Positions 1 to 11,445 of a DNA stretch of 64,000 nucleotides are shown here, one piece after another. The notes under the pieces were generated by a model, which worked only from the letters and a program-made list of their open reading frames with translations, ran no database searches and was not told where the DNA came from. This DNA comes from Ridgeia piscesae. Its lineage: Eukaryota > Annelida > Polychaeta > Sabellida > Siboglinidae. The position numbers were made by a program, and so were the translations under genes. Location of the stretch: contig JAODUO010000158.1 of the NCBI GenBank assembly GCA_025642075.2, positions 160,001-224,000 on the forward strand. The letters are read 5' to 3'. Each line of letters starts with the position of its first letter. Position 1 is the stretch's first letter.

Positions 1-924
1 GTTACTTACGTATATGATTGGGCCGGTATTAATTGTGAATTATAGTCTTAGATCAAGCCGAGTTACCTCGCTACTCAAGTACAGGTTGACATATGCCATG
101 TGATTTGGTGTTTGTTACCTTAATCTGGGTCCTGCGCCGTCTTGCCATACTTCCACCAATCGAGGTCTGTCGAGCCGTCGAATGGCGTTCAATTCACGTG
201 TTTCCGATAAATTATTGCTATGGTAACTCGTGGAATGACCGTCACAAACCGCGTGACGTCACTGGTACTTGATTGACAGAGAGGTTGGCGAGAAAGTGTC
301 TGCCAACCACTCGGTCTTGTATCTTTGTGTACTGCGGTGTTTGTGTAGTGTAATTTAAAAAGGTAATGTTTATAGTGTCTTAAGAAAAACAACACCAGAA
401 GGTATCATATATTAATGGCCGATTTCGGTCATATTACGACGAATGTAATATGCTAGTTATTCAAACAATATTGCTGCTCTTATTATGGAGACCAATTATG
501 GGATCTTCAGACTTCAGAGTAAAGGTGCTAGCGCTGTTTGTTTTGTATGGCGAAAAGCGCTTGTAAGATTGTGGGACTAACACTTCTTACATACGGCGAT
601 GTTACACCATTATTGCCGGAGAGTTTGCCTTTATTTATAATGTTAATGCAAAGCTTCTTTAGATTCATAAATAAAGCTATGATAGGGTGGAGTAGGGTGG
701 GCGCAATTGGTTGCCTCGATGGGGGTGATGTTGGACGCATTTGGAAACATGACCTCGCATGCGGAGACACGTCACCCCTGTTATAAAACTCAAGCAAGGC
801 ATGGGCTAAATTTAAAATATATACATACATAATCTCAATGTCTGAACACGTGATATCTCGGCATTCTAATCATAGCAAGGAAAACTGCAACGTGTTAACG
901 AAACGTTATTTTTTTTAATATCTA

Positions 925-925
925 C

Positions 926-999
<74 letters not shown>
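925..999. repeat. (TA)n microsatellite
   Basis: An almost pure TA dinucleotide tract, slightly interrupted at its left edge. Confidence 0.95.
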
Positions 1000-1001
<2 letters not shown>

Positions 1002-1517
1002 TGCCTACATGAAACAAATAAATTAAGCAATATTTTACAATGGATATTATTATAAATTTATCGGAAGTCGGTCGTGCAATGTTTCTGTGACGTCACTGCC
1101 ACTACGATGTCACAAGTTCGGAACGGAGCACAACTTGTCTCGATGTCTGCGTCAGTGCGCCATCATCATTTTTATGAAATCTACAACAAAACGTACGATA
1201 TGGGTAAGTTAATATTAAAACAGTAATTTTACAATTGTTCATAAATAAACAAAACTGATGAACCTATCGGCCATAAATTGTACTACAATGCGTGCTGGTA
1301 TATCTAACTGTGTCACACAGAGATGACAACGGTTGACAGTTTTGAAATAGATTCGATATGTAGATCCCTTTGAATGCATAAAGACGACATGTGTTGTTGT
1401 TGTTGTTGTTGTTGTTTTGTTTCTGCTGCTGTTGGCGTTATTGTTGGACAACAGTTGTATGTGTTAATATTCAGTCTCGTTAGGTTACTTTGTCATTAGT
1501 TATCAGTATGATCAAGC

Positions 1518-1520
<3 letters not shown>

Positions 1521-1577
<57 letters not shown>

Positions 1578-1580
1578 ATA
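1521..1580. repeat. (TA)n microsatellite
   Basis: TA dinucleotide tract with one phase slip near 1566. Confidence 0.95.
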
Positions 1581-1731
1581 GTATATAATGTTTCAACAAA
1601 ATTTCGGTCTATTATGGCTGGAATAATAGGAAATTTGATATCACGCAGGGTCGGCTACCATGGTGCAATAACCCCGGAACTATTTGATACCACTCACGCA
1701 TGCGCGCGCATACACATTTGCACATATACAC

Positions 1732-1868
<137 letters not shown>

Positions 1869-2143
1869 TTGTGTTGTCGCCATGCCCTGCCCAACACTAA
1901 TATCTATTGCACAACAAGAAATACAAATGGCCTATTATTGTTTGTTCATAAAATATTGTTGTTGAACTATTGATGCATTTAAACAAATGTAGCGATTCAA
2001 AATCAATTACACGTGTATTTCATTTTCATATATCTATTATTTTTCTGATATCCAAGACGTGAGTTATAGTGTCGACATTCGCGGACATGGCAAAACACAT
2101 TTGCGCATCCATGATTCTTTGCTCACAGCAATACGACCCTGAC

Positions 2144-2389
2144 CTTTGTATTCGACGTTGCCGTCGCCGTCCACCTCTGCCTGTCCAAGCATGTCGTCCA
2201 ACTCATCGTCTCTTAGCGGCTCGCCGAGTGACGTCAGAGCTCGTCTCAAGGCGCCCATGTTCACGATGCCTGTGCCGTACTCGTCGAACGGACTGAAGGC
2301 CGCCGTCAGCTCCGTCTCCGAGCCCCGGAAGCCGTAGGGCCGTCGAGACATCAGGTCGACGAACTCCGGGAACTCCACCATGCCGTTAC
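2144..2389 (-). CDS. Calmodulin-like EF-hand protein, internal exon (EF-hands 2-4)
   Basis: An 82-codon internal exon. On the minus strand it begins after an acceptor ending TTTAG at 2390 and ends at a GTCAGG donor at 2143. Both edges are phase 1. It opens with the second half of an EF-hand loop, GNGMVEFPEF, the junction position typical of calmodulin genes, where an intron interrupts the loop after the G of the glycine codon. EF-hand 3 has the loop DEYGTGIVNMGA: Tyr replaces Asp/Asn at loop position 3, Thr stands at 5, and Ala replaces the usual Glu at 12, so calcium binding there is doubtful. EF-hand 4 reads EVDGDGNVEYK, with Glu instead of Asp at position 1, and is cut by the donor. The family (calmodulin/troponin C superfamily) senses calcium and binds target helices. 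I call it calmodulin-like rather than calmodulin because of these substitutions and the longer N-terminus in exon 1. Confidence 0.88.
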
Positions 2390-3115
2390 CTAAAGTCAAG
2401 GCGACAATATAGGCTTACATGTGGCATTACCTGAAGACAAGGCGAAAATGTAGGCGTACAGATGCCGTTACGTGAAGACAAGGCGACAATGTAGGCTTGC
2501 AGATGCCGTTACCTGAAGAAAGGCGACATTGTAAGCTTACAGATGCCGTTGACAAAGCGACAGTGCAAGCTTACATATGCCGTTACCTGAAGACAACGCG
2601 ACAATGTAGGCTTACATATGCGGTTACCTGAAGACAACGCGACAATGTAGGCCTACAGATGTCGTTACCTGAAGACAAGTAAAAAATGTAGGCCTACAGA
2701 TGCCGTTACCTGGAAACAAGGCGCCAATGTAAGCCTACATATGCCGTTACCTGGAAACAAGGCGACAATGTAGGCCTACAGATGCCGTTACCTGGAGACA
2801 AGCGACAATGTAGGCCTACATATGTCGTTATCTGAAGACAATACGACAATGTTGGTCTACAGACGCCATTACCTGAAGACAATACGACAATGTTGGCCTA
2901 CAGATGCCGTTACCTGAAGACAAGGCGACAATGTAGGCTTTCAGATGGCGTTATCTGAATACAATGCGACCATGTGAGTCTACTGATGCCGTTGCCCATG
3001 GACGATACGACAGTGTATGATAACAGATGCTGCTGCACGAAGACAGCACGAAAATGTTCCAAGACAATGTGACAATGTAAGCTTATAAATGGCGTTACTG
3101 GGATCGATACAATGG
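2384..3115. repeat. 41-bp minisatellite derived from the EF-hand exon acceptor
   Basis: About 17 diverged tandem copies of a unit close to 41 bp. The first unit overlaps the first bases of the EF-hand exon, and every later unit carries a copy of that junction, on the minus strand CTTCAG followed by GTAACGGCAT. The real junction reads TTTAG then GTAACGGCAT. Units decay towards 3.1 kb, with one truncated copy near 2546. Confidence 0.9.
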
Positions 3116-3539
3116 ATAATGTCATAAACAGTTCGCCCGACGTGTTGCTATAGTTCCGACACCGTTCGACTGAACAAGTCTGTGAGGGAATAGTGTAAGG
3201 CGCCTAACCGGTGTTGTAAGGATGGACTGTTGTATGGTGTAAAACTGTCTTTGTTATTGACCACGCCTGTCAGTGATAAGTGGTCCTACGTAACATTTTA
3301 ATATGTGTTGACCATTACGAGTGATACATAAGTATCATGTTTTGAAAAGCTGTTTTGGCCCAAGTAACCAGTCTCTTGTCGTCAACACAGCAGTCGTTAG
3401 GTAGCGGACACCGGGTTGTGACAATGGCGCTGTTGTACTCACGGGGCCCTCGCTGGTGCTAAGAAGTACCGAAGTACGCACTGTACTCTGTGTGCTGGCG
3501 TACCCCCTATGAAAGAAATACAAAGACGGTTTTTATTTT

Positions 3540-6050
3540 AGGGCATGGTTATAAAATTTGTTTTTGGGCGGGGGAAACCGAAAAAAGACGGTGAAATAAA
3601 AAGTTAACAAACGGACCCGTTTGCCAGAAGACAGTCAACCAACGCCGAACGGGAAGGGAAACCCTCCGGGATCCGGCGGAACTCACCCCCGTAAACTCTG
3701 CGTGTGGTTTGGTTTGGGCCCCGGGGGGACTTTTTCCAAACGGCAAAGATAATTTGGGGGTCCTGCCCCTTGATTTTTGGTGTCTTCTGGTCGAACAAAG
3801 GGAAAAGACTCCAAAATTTTTAAAACCCAAAATTTTTCTGGCCCTTTAAAACACTCCTTTTAAAAAGAAAAAGGAAAAATTTTAAAGGGGGTTTAAAAAG
3901 CCAAAGGGGTTTTAAAGTTTGCATAAATTTATAAATGTAAAATTTAGAACAAGGGTTAAAAATGTATTTTTTAAAGGGGGAAATTCCCTAATTAAAATAA
4001 ACATTTAAAGAAAAATGTAAAATTTCATAGAGTTTAAGGGGGTGTAAACATGTGTATTTGATGTGTAAAAGGAAATTTAAGATTTTAAATAAAAAACAGA
4101 GTGGGGGGAAAAATGGCAAGATGTACAAAGGGGTAAAACAAAGAAGAAAGGTTAAACAACCTGGTGTTAAAAGGGTAAACATTTCATAGATGTTATAAAA
4201 TTAAAAATAAATTGTATAAGGGGGGGTTTAAAAATTTTGCAAATGTTTAAGGGAGTGTAAAATTTTCCCTAGATATTAATAAACTTTCAAAACGGTTTTA
4301 AAAGTGTAAAAAGTATAAAATTTAAAAGTGTAAAATTTCATAGATGTTTTATGGGGGGGGTTTAAACCCTTGAAAGGGATAAAAGTGAAATAATTTATGT
4401 GTACAAAGGGAATTTAAACATGTTTCTAGATTTATAAGGGAAATGAAAATGTGCATAGGGTGTAAAGGGGGTGTAAACATGTCCAAATTTGATAATAAAA
4501 TGTGCATTTAAAGGGGTAAAGGGAGTGTAAACTGTGCATGATGTTAAAAAAGGGAAGGGCATTTTATAGATGTGGTTCAAAGGGGGTGTAAACATGTGCA
4601 TAGTTTTAAAAGGGGGTGTAAACTTTCATAGATGTGTAAAGGGAAATTAAACATGTGCATAGATGTGTAAAAGTGTAAACATGTGCATAGATGTGTATAA
4701 GGGAGTGTAAACATGTGCATAGAGTGTAAAAGGGGGTTAAAACATAATTAAAAAGGTAAACATGTGCATAAAAAATTGTGTAAGGGAGTGTAAAAGTGCA
4801 TTGTGTACAAAGTGTAAAAATTTTGCATAATGTGTACAAGGGGGTGTAAACCTGTGCATGATTTTTAAGGGGTGTAAAAATTTCATGTGTGTATTAAGGG
4901 AATTAAAAATGTATAAGTGTATAAAGGGGGTTAAACTTTATAATTTCAAGGGGGGTTTAAAAAAAGTTCATAGATTTTTAAAAATGTAAAAATGTGCATA
5001 GAATTTTAAAAGGGAGGAAAAAATTCATGATGTGCAAGGGGGTTAAACATGGCCCTAGAAATTTTTTTAAGGGAGTGTAAACATGTGCATAGATGTGTAT
5101 AAGGGGTCAAAATGTACATAATTGTTGGGAGTGTAAAAATGGCTTTGATTGTATAAAGGGGGTTAAAAATTGCCCCTGATTTTTAAGGGAAATGTCAAAG
5201 CTGAATTTATAAGGAGTGTAAACATTCCCTAGGTTAAAAAAAGTTAAAACCCCTGTAAGGGGTTTAAAGGGGGTGTAAAAATTCAAGATGGTATAAAGGG
5301 GGTGCATTAAAATTGGGATAAAAGGGGGTTTAAACCTTCTTAGGTTTAAAGGGGGTGTAAACATTTTTGATTTTAAAAGGGGTTAAACAAATAGATTTGA
5401 TAAGGGGGGTTAAAATTCATAGATTGTACAAGGGGGTTAAAAATTTGCATAGGGTTCCCAAGGGGGGTAAAAGTGCATAGATTTTCGGGTGAAAGGGGTG
5501 CATTTAAGTGTTTAAAGGGGGTGTAAAAATTGATAGATGTTTACCAAAAGGGGGGGTTTAAAAATGTTATAGATGTGTCAAGGGGGTGAAAATTGCATAG
5601 ATGTGATGGGGGGAAAAATTCATAATGGTTTTCAAGGGGGTGTAAATTTAAGTGTATAAGGGGGTTAAAAATTTTAAAATTTTACCCAAGGGGGTGAAAC
5701 ATTATAGATGTTTTTAAAAATTTTCAAAATTTTAAAGGGAATTTTAAAAGTCATAGATTTAAAAAAGTGTAAACATGTGCATAATTTTATAAATTCTTTC
5801 AAAGAGTGTATTAAGGGGGTGTAAAAATTTTAAAAAAAGGGGGTTAAAAATTTCAAGATTTTATAAGGGGGTTTAAACCCCCTTTTAAATTTTACCGGGA
5901 AAAATTTAAAAATTTTTCCCCTGAAGGGAAAAGGGGTGTAAAAATTGCTGAAAGTTTATAAGGGAGTTAAAAATGTGCAAAAAGATTTTATAAGGGGGTT
6001 AAACATGTAAAAGATGTGTATAAAATTTAAAAAAAGTGCATATATGTGTA
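3540..6050. other. Homopolymer-damaged stretch (possible assembly consensus error)
   Basis: The texture changes abruptly near 3540. Runs of G5-G8, A5-A6 and T5 become frequent, and recognisable fragments of the 32-bp repeat (GTGTAAACATGTGCATAGAT) are mixed with copies that have lost or gained bases. The same drop-outs recur at about 6830-7560, on the other side of a core of perfect repeats. This looks more like poorly polished long-read consensus in a collapsed repeat than like evolved decay. That is an inference. Confidence 0.6.
3687..3820 (-). CDS. Probable EF-hand 1 exon of the calmodulin-like gene, frame-damaged
   Basis: On the minus strand, 3687-3820 reads KFWSLFPLFDQ, then a damaged stretch, then KIKGQDPQIIF and KKSP. 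This lines up with the first helix, loop and second helix of calmodulin EF-hand 1 (F..AF.LFDKDGDG.I...EL..V). The exon ends at a good GTGAGT donor at 3686. Exon 1 supplies the first base of a Glu codon, as calmodulin needs before Phe-Lys. Its length of about 134 nt is close to the 138 nt expected. The loop is garbled (QKTPK where an acidic loop is expected) and the frame drifts at several homopolymers. It is either a real exon seen through sequence errors or a decayed one. The acceptor is not clear. Confidence 0.55.
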
Positions 6051-8358
6051 TAACGGAGTGTAAACATGTGCATAGATGTGTACAAGGGAGTGTAAACATG
6101 TGCATAGACGTGTATAAGGGAGTGTAAACATGTGCATAGACGTGTATAAGGGAGTGTAAACATGTGCATAGATGTGTATAAGGGAGTGTAAACATGTGCA
6201 TAGATGTGTATAAGGGAGTGTAAACATGTGCATAGATGTGTATAAGGGAGTGTAAACATGTGCATAGATGTGTATAAGGGAGTGTAAACATGTGCATAGA
6301 TGTGTATAAGGGAGTGTAAACATGTGCATAGATGTGTATAAGGGAGTGTAAACATGTGCATAGATGTGTATAAGGGAGTGTAAACATGTGCATAGATGTG
6401 TATAAGGGAGTGTAAACATGTGCATAGATGTGTATAAGGGAGTGTAAACATGTGCATAGATGTGTATAAGGGAGTGTAAACATGTGCATAGATGTGTATA
6501 AGGGAGTGTAAACATGTGCATAGATGTGTATAAGGGAGTGTAAACATGTGCATAGATGTGTATAAGGGAGTGTAAACATGTGCATAGATGTGTATAAGGG
6601 AGTGTAAACATGTGCATAGATGTGTATAAGGGAGTGTAAACATGTGCATAGATGTGTATAAGGGAGTGTAAACATGTGCATAGATGTGTATAAGGGAGTG
6701 TAAACATGTGCATAGATGTGTATAAGGGAGTGTAAACATGTGCATAGATGTGTATAAGGGAGTGTAAACATGTGCATAGATGTGTATAAGGGAGTGTAAA
6801 CATGTGCATAGATGTGTATAAGGGAGTGTAAACATTGCATAGATGTGTTAAGGGAGTGTAAACATTGCATAGATGTGTATAAGGGAGTGTAAACATTGCA
6901 TAGATGTGTTAAAAGGGGGTGTAAACATGTGCATAGATGTGTTAAGGGGGTGTAAACATGTGCATAAGTGTAAAGGGAGTGTAAACATGTGCATAGATGT
7001 GTATAAGGGGGTGTAAACATGTGCATAGATGTGTTAAGGGAGTGTAAACATGTGCATAGATGTGTATAAGGGGGTGTAAACATTGCATAGATGTGTTAAA
7101 AGGGGGTTAAACATGTCATAGTGTGTATAAGGGAGTTAAACATGTGCATAGATGTGTATAAGGGAGGTGTATAGATGTGTTAAGGGAGTTAAACATGTGC
7201 ATAGATGTGTAAAGGGAGTTAAACATTGCATAGATGTGTTAAGGGAGTGTAAACGTGCATAGATTGTTAAGGAGTGTAAACATGTCATAGATGTGTATAA
7301 GGGAGTTAAACATGTGCATAGATGTGTATAAGGGAGTGTAAACATTGCATAGATGTGTTAAGGGGGTGTAAACATGTGCATAGATGTGTTAAGGGAGTTA
7401 AACATGTGCATAGATGTGTATAAGGGAGTGTAAACATTCATAGATGTGTTAAAAGGGGGTTAAACATGTCATAGTGTGTATAAGGGAGTTAAACATGTCA
7501 TAATGTGTATAAGGGAGTTAAACATGTCATAGATGTGTATAAAGGGGGTTAAACATGTGCATAGATGTGTATAAGGGAGTGTAAACATGTGCATAGATGT
7601 GTATAAGGGAGTGTAAACATGTGCATAGATGTGTATAAGGGAGTGTAAACATGTGCATAGATGTGTATAAGGGAGTGCAAACATGTACATAGATGTGTAT
7701 AAGGGAGTGTAAACATGTGCATAGATGTGTACAAGGGAGTGTAAACATGTGCATAGATGTGTATAAGGGAGTGTAAACATGTGCATAGATGTGTACAAGG
7801 GAGTGTAAACATGTGCATAGATGTGTATAAGGGAGTGTAAACATGTGCATAGATGTGTATAAGGGAGTGTAAACATGTACATAGATGTGTATAAGGGAGT
7901 ATAAACATGTACATAGATGTGTATAAGGGAGTGTAAACATGTACATAGGCGTGTATAAGGGAGTGTAAACATGTGCATAGATGTGTATAAGGGAGTGTAA
8001 ACATGTGCATAGATGTGTATAAGGGAGTGTAAACATGTGCATAGATGTGTATAAGGGAGTATAAACATGTACATAGATGTGTATAAGGGAGTGTAAACAT
8101 GTGCATAGAGTGTATAAGGGAGTGTAAACATGTGCATAAATGTGTACAAGGGAGTGTAAACATGTGCATAGATGTGTATAAGGGAGTGTAAACATGTGCA
8201 TAGATGTGTATAAGGGAGTGTAAACATATGCATAGATGTGTATAAGGGAGTGTAAACATGTGCATAGATGTGTATAAGGGAGTGTAAACATGTGCATAGA
8301 TGTGTATAAGGGAGTGTAAATATGTGCATAGATGTGTATAAGGGAGTGTAAACATGTA
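4600..8358. repeat. 32-bp minisatellite array
   Basis: Tandem 32-bp units containing GTGTAAACATGTGCATAGAT. About 22 consecutive copies between 6130 and 6830 are essentially identical. Copies from 7560 to 8358 carry scattered substitutions, and copies left of 6050 and at 6830-7560 have many indels. The right flank to about 8580 has older relatives of the unit (TGTAAACACGTATACAC). On the minus strand no frame has a stop, and because 32 is not a multiple of 3 all three frames give the same 32-residue periodic peptide. It lies inside an intron of the calmodulin-like gene. Confidence 0.95.
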
Positions 8359-8721
8359 AAGACGTACGCACATGACTATAAAGATGCACTTGCAGGTGTC
8401 GTAAACACACATTTTTGGTTGAAAAAAATGAACAACGGCGATTTTGTACATGACGTACAAAACGTACATGAGGCATAAACACGTACACATGGGTTTGTAA
8501 ACACGTATACACGAAATTGTAAACATGTACGCACAGTATTGCAGACCCTAAATCGGGTTGTAAATACGTTTACGCTTTTCTGTAAACTCCTATACGGATT
8601 AGTAATGCATCAACACACCAGTGGAAAGTGTTACCGGTTTTTAATAGGCAATCAATGCGAACTTCCGGCAACGGAAACACATTGATTAAGTTTCGGAAAT
8701 GGATTTGATGTAAGCATTGCA

Positions 8722-8736
8722 GTGTGTGTGTGTGTG

Positions 8737-8795
<59 letters not shown>

Positions 8796-8808
8796 TGTGT
8801 GTGTGTAT

Positions 8809-8878
<70 letters not shown>

Positions 8879-8949
8879 TGTATGTGTGTGTGTGTGTTTC
8901 TGTATGTGTACGTGTGTGTGAGTGTGTATGTGTGTGTGCGTGCGTACGT
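8722..8949. repeat. (TG)n microsatellite
   Basis: TG dinucleotide tract with TATG, TTTT and CG interruptions, inside intron 1 of the calmodulin-like gene. Confidence 0.95.
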
Positions 8950-9237
8950 GTGGCTATAAATAGTGTTATTATCTATCGCACGACACTGTCGCGATATTGT
9001 CGTGCAAGTGACAACGCTTAATTAATCAGAACGCACAATACAACACACGCGCACGCAAACACGATATCACACACGCGCACACATGCACAATACATACACG
9101 CGCACGTACACTTATGCGGGCCAGAACATGACAACTGAGACATGAACCTATGGATTACCCGCCAAGTGGTGAATCAATAACGGTACATTTCATGAGTTAC
9201 ACTGTTCAGATACCTCTAAATAATGTGTTGGTTCTAG

Positions 9238-9422
9238 AGCAGACTATCAGCTGATTGTGTGGGTGCTAGTAGTGTCAATATGTTTAAAAATAAAATCGAC
9301 ATATACCTAAGAAGGCCGGTGTACATTTAGATAGATAGGTTGGACTCTCGATAAGCCAAAGGGCTTCCTAGTTCACCTGCCATCTATAGTTGATCCTCTA
9401 GGTGGCAATCTTGTTAAATCTA
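9238..9422 (+). mobile_element. LINE 3' end (CR1-like), 5'-truncated
   Basis: From 9238 this matches, almost base for base, the 3' end of the LINE at 54143-54440. It carries the last codons of the reverse-transcriptase ORF (SADCVGASSVNMFKNKIDIY), then the 3' UTR with CTAGGTGGCAATCTTGTTAA at its end. Only about 185 bp remain, as expected from 5' truncation during target-primed insertion. Confidence 0.75.
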
Positions 9423-9662
9423 TTTGGTTAACGTTTCTGTTAACGCTTTTTAACAAGGAAGGGTGCATGTTATAAGTGTGCATGCACAAATAACGTTAAC
9501 TTGGCCAAGATAAGCCTGTACACAGGTCGGCTTCCTGTGACGCGAGCGTGTGTCCGGCTTGCATGACGACCACAGAATCAACAAGTCCGCGGGCAGACAA
9601 CACGCTGGGCGGATGAGTCGGTGTAGACCCGAAGGCATCGACACTTTGTGGCGCCGACTCAC

Positions 9663-9735
9663 CTGAGATCTGTTCTTCCGTGAACGGCTCCGTCAGCGAC
9701 ATCCTCGTGTCCGTCGTCTGGGACTCCTTCGCCAT
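9663..9735 (-). CDS. Calmodulin-like EF-hand protein, first coding exon
   Basis: The minus-strand ATG at 9735 opens a 24-codon exon ending at a strong GTGAGT donor (9662), phase 1. It encodes MAKESQTTDTRM and then SLTEPFTEEQIS. The TEEQI segment is the N-terminal helix start of calmodulins (normally MADQLTEEQIAEF). The next codon starts with G, so an exon beginning AA/AG gives Glu and then Phe as in the family. The N-terminus is about 15 residues longer than in calmodulin. A second upstream Met is not in frame with a better start, so 9735 was chosen. The intron to the next visible exon is about 5.8 kb and is filled with the 32-bp array and TG repeats. Confidence 0.75.
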
Positions 9736-10150
9736 GACAGCTGCTACACGGCAATACGACAAACACCGCTACGACAACACCGCTACTGACAACGACCGCA
9801 GCGATCCACGCAACCGACGCCACTGTGCACTCGGCTGTGTCGGCGACGAACGTGTCTGGACCCGGGCCCTGTTTTGTGTGGCTAATCCTCGGTGAGGTCA
9901 ATAAAGACGACTGCGTGTACAAAGGGAGTGACGCGTGAACAGATTGTCCCGCACTGGCACGGCGGGTAAAGCCCCTCGGACACAGGGATAAGGTTACTCG
10001 ACATTGCCACTTGAGGCTGGTTTACGGTCTTGATTTCAAAATGTAATTAAATTAATTGTTTACGTTTCAACCGCGTTCGTAGAGGGTGAGGGAGAGGAAG
10101 TGTGGAAGTGTGGAAGAACATTCGGTATTTGCATTGACGATACAGGCCTG

Positions 10151-10640
<490 letters not shown>

Positions 10641-11112
10641 TATATACATATTCTTCATTTCACATGCGAACATGTTTTGTTTTGCTGCCGACTTACGAAC
10701 GGTTTTAACTCACACTACTTGTCAACATTCATCGCTACGTTGCAACAATTTCGTCAAATTGATTTCTTTCTACCTAAGTGGTTTAGCTGCGCCATCATTA
10801 TCGCCAATTGTTTGCTATGTACGTCGTGTGTTACACTGCAAAAAACGTGCGTGTGTGCGCCCAAGAATAAACAGCCAATAAATTGATCGGTCTTTGAAGC
10901 GCGCCTGTTGTCAGTAATCATTCTGCGTCACCTGACGTAGATGGCCATGCGGTGCAGTATTGACGTATCCGACCTTAGTCCTACAGGTGGGTGTCGGTGC
11001 AGGCAATTACTCATGTTTCTTTGAATCGACGTGTGATTGATGCAATGCCTACGACTTGCATTATAATCGTGGCGCGAACAAACTAGGTCACGCATTGTAT
11101 TGATCGGCATTA

Positions 11113-11445
11113 CAGTGGCGGAAATAAAAAGGTAATTTCTTATATATCGCAGTATCCAATATCTAAGACTGCTCAAAGCGCTTTACACTTTTCTTCCCTT
11201 GGGGACCTAGTCAATCAAACACCATCTCGATTTCTCTGGGAAGCATCCAGCCACGCTGCCATTACTATGCGAAATCTGCTCGTATTAATATCCACCACTG
11301 CCTTTAGCCAGGTATTACTGCATACAGCTGACTGAACTGGAGCAATGTAGAGTGAACAAACTTACACCGCAGAACAGGATTCGAACCCGGGTCCTCTTAG
11401 TCGAGATTCCAAAGCTTTACCCCTGAACCGCCCAACCGGAACAAC
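11113..11445 (-). mobile_element. tRNA-derived SINE, near full length
   Basis: Read on the minus strand it starts with a tRNA-like head that includes a perfect B box, GGTTCGAATCC (11373-11383). A conserved body follows (ATTGCTCCAGTTCA, then GGCTGGATGCTTCCCAGAG), and a tail with AAAGCGCTTTGAGCAGTC and CTGCGATATATAAGAAATTACC. The tail resembles LINE 3' tails (GCGCTWTATAA), suggesting LINE-dependent mobilisation. This is the best copy in the window. Confidence 0.8.

Noticed and set aside
5956..8526. Long minus-strand ORFs (up to 375 codons) of MFTLPYTHLCTC-type repeats
   Set aside because: A 32-bp tandem repeat with no stop in three frames; overlapping ORFs in all frames encode the same peptide and cross an intron of another gene.
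11365..11445. tRNA gene on the minus strand (B box GGTTCGAATCC)
   Set aside because: No cloverleaf could be folded, and the head continues into a SINE body and tail repeated elsewhere. The same applies to the B boxes at 19026 and 60255.
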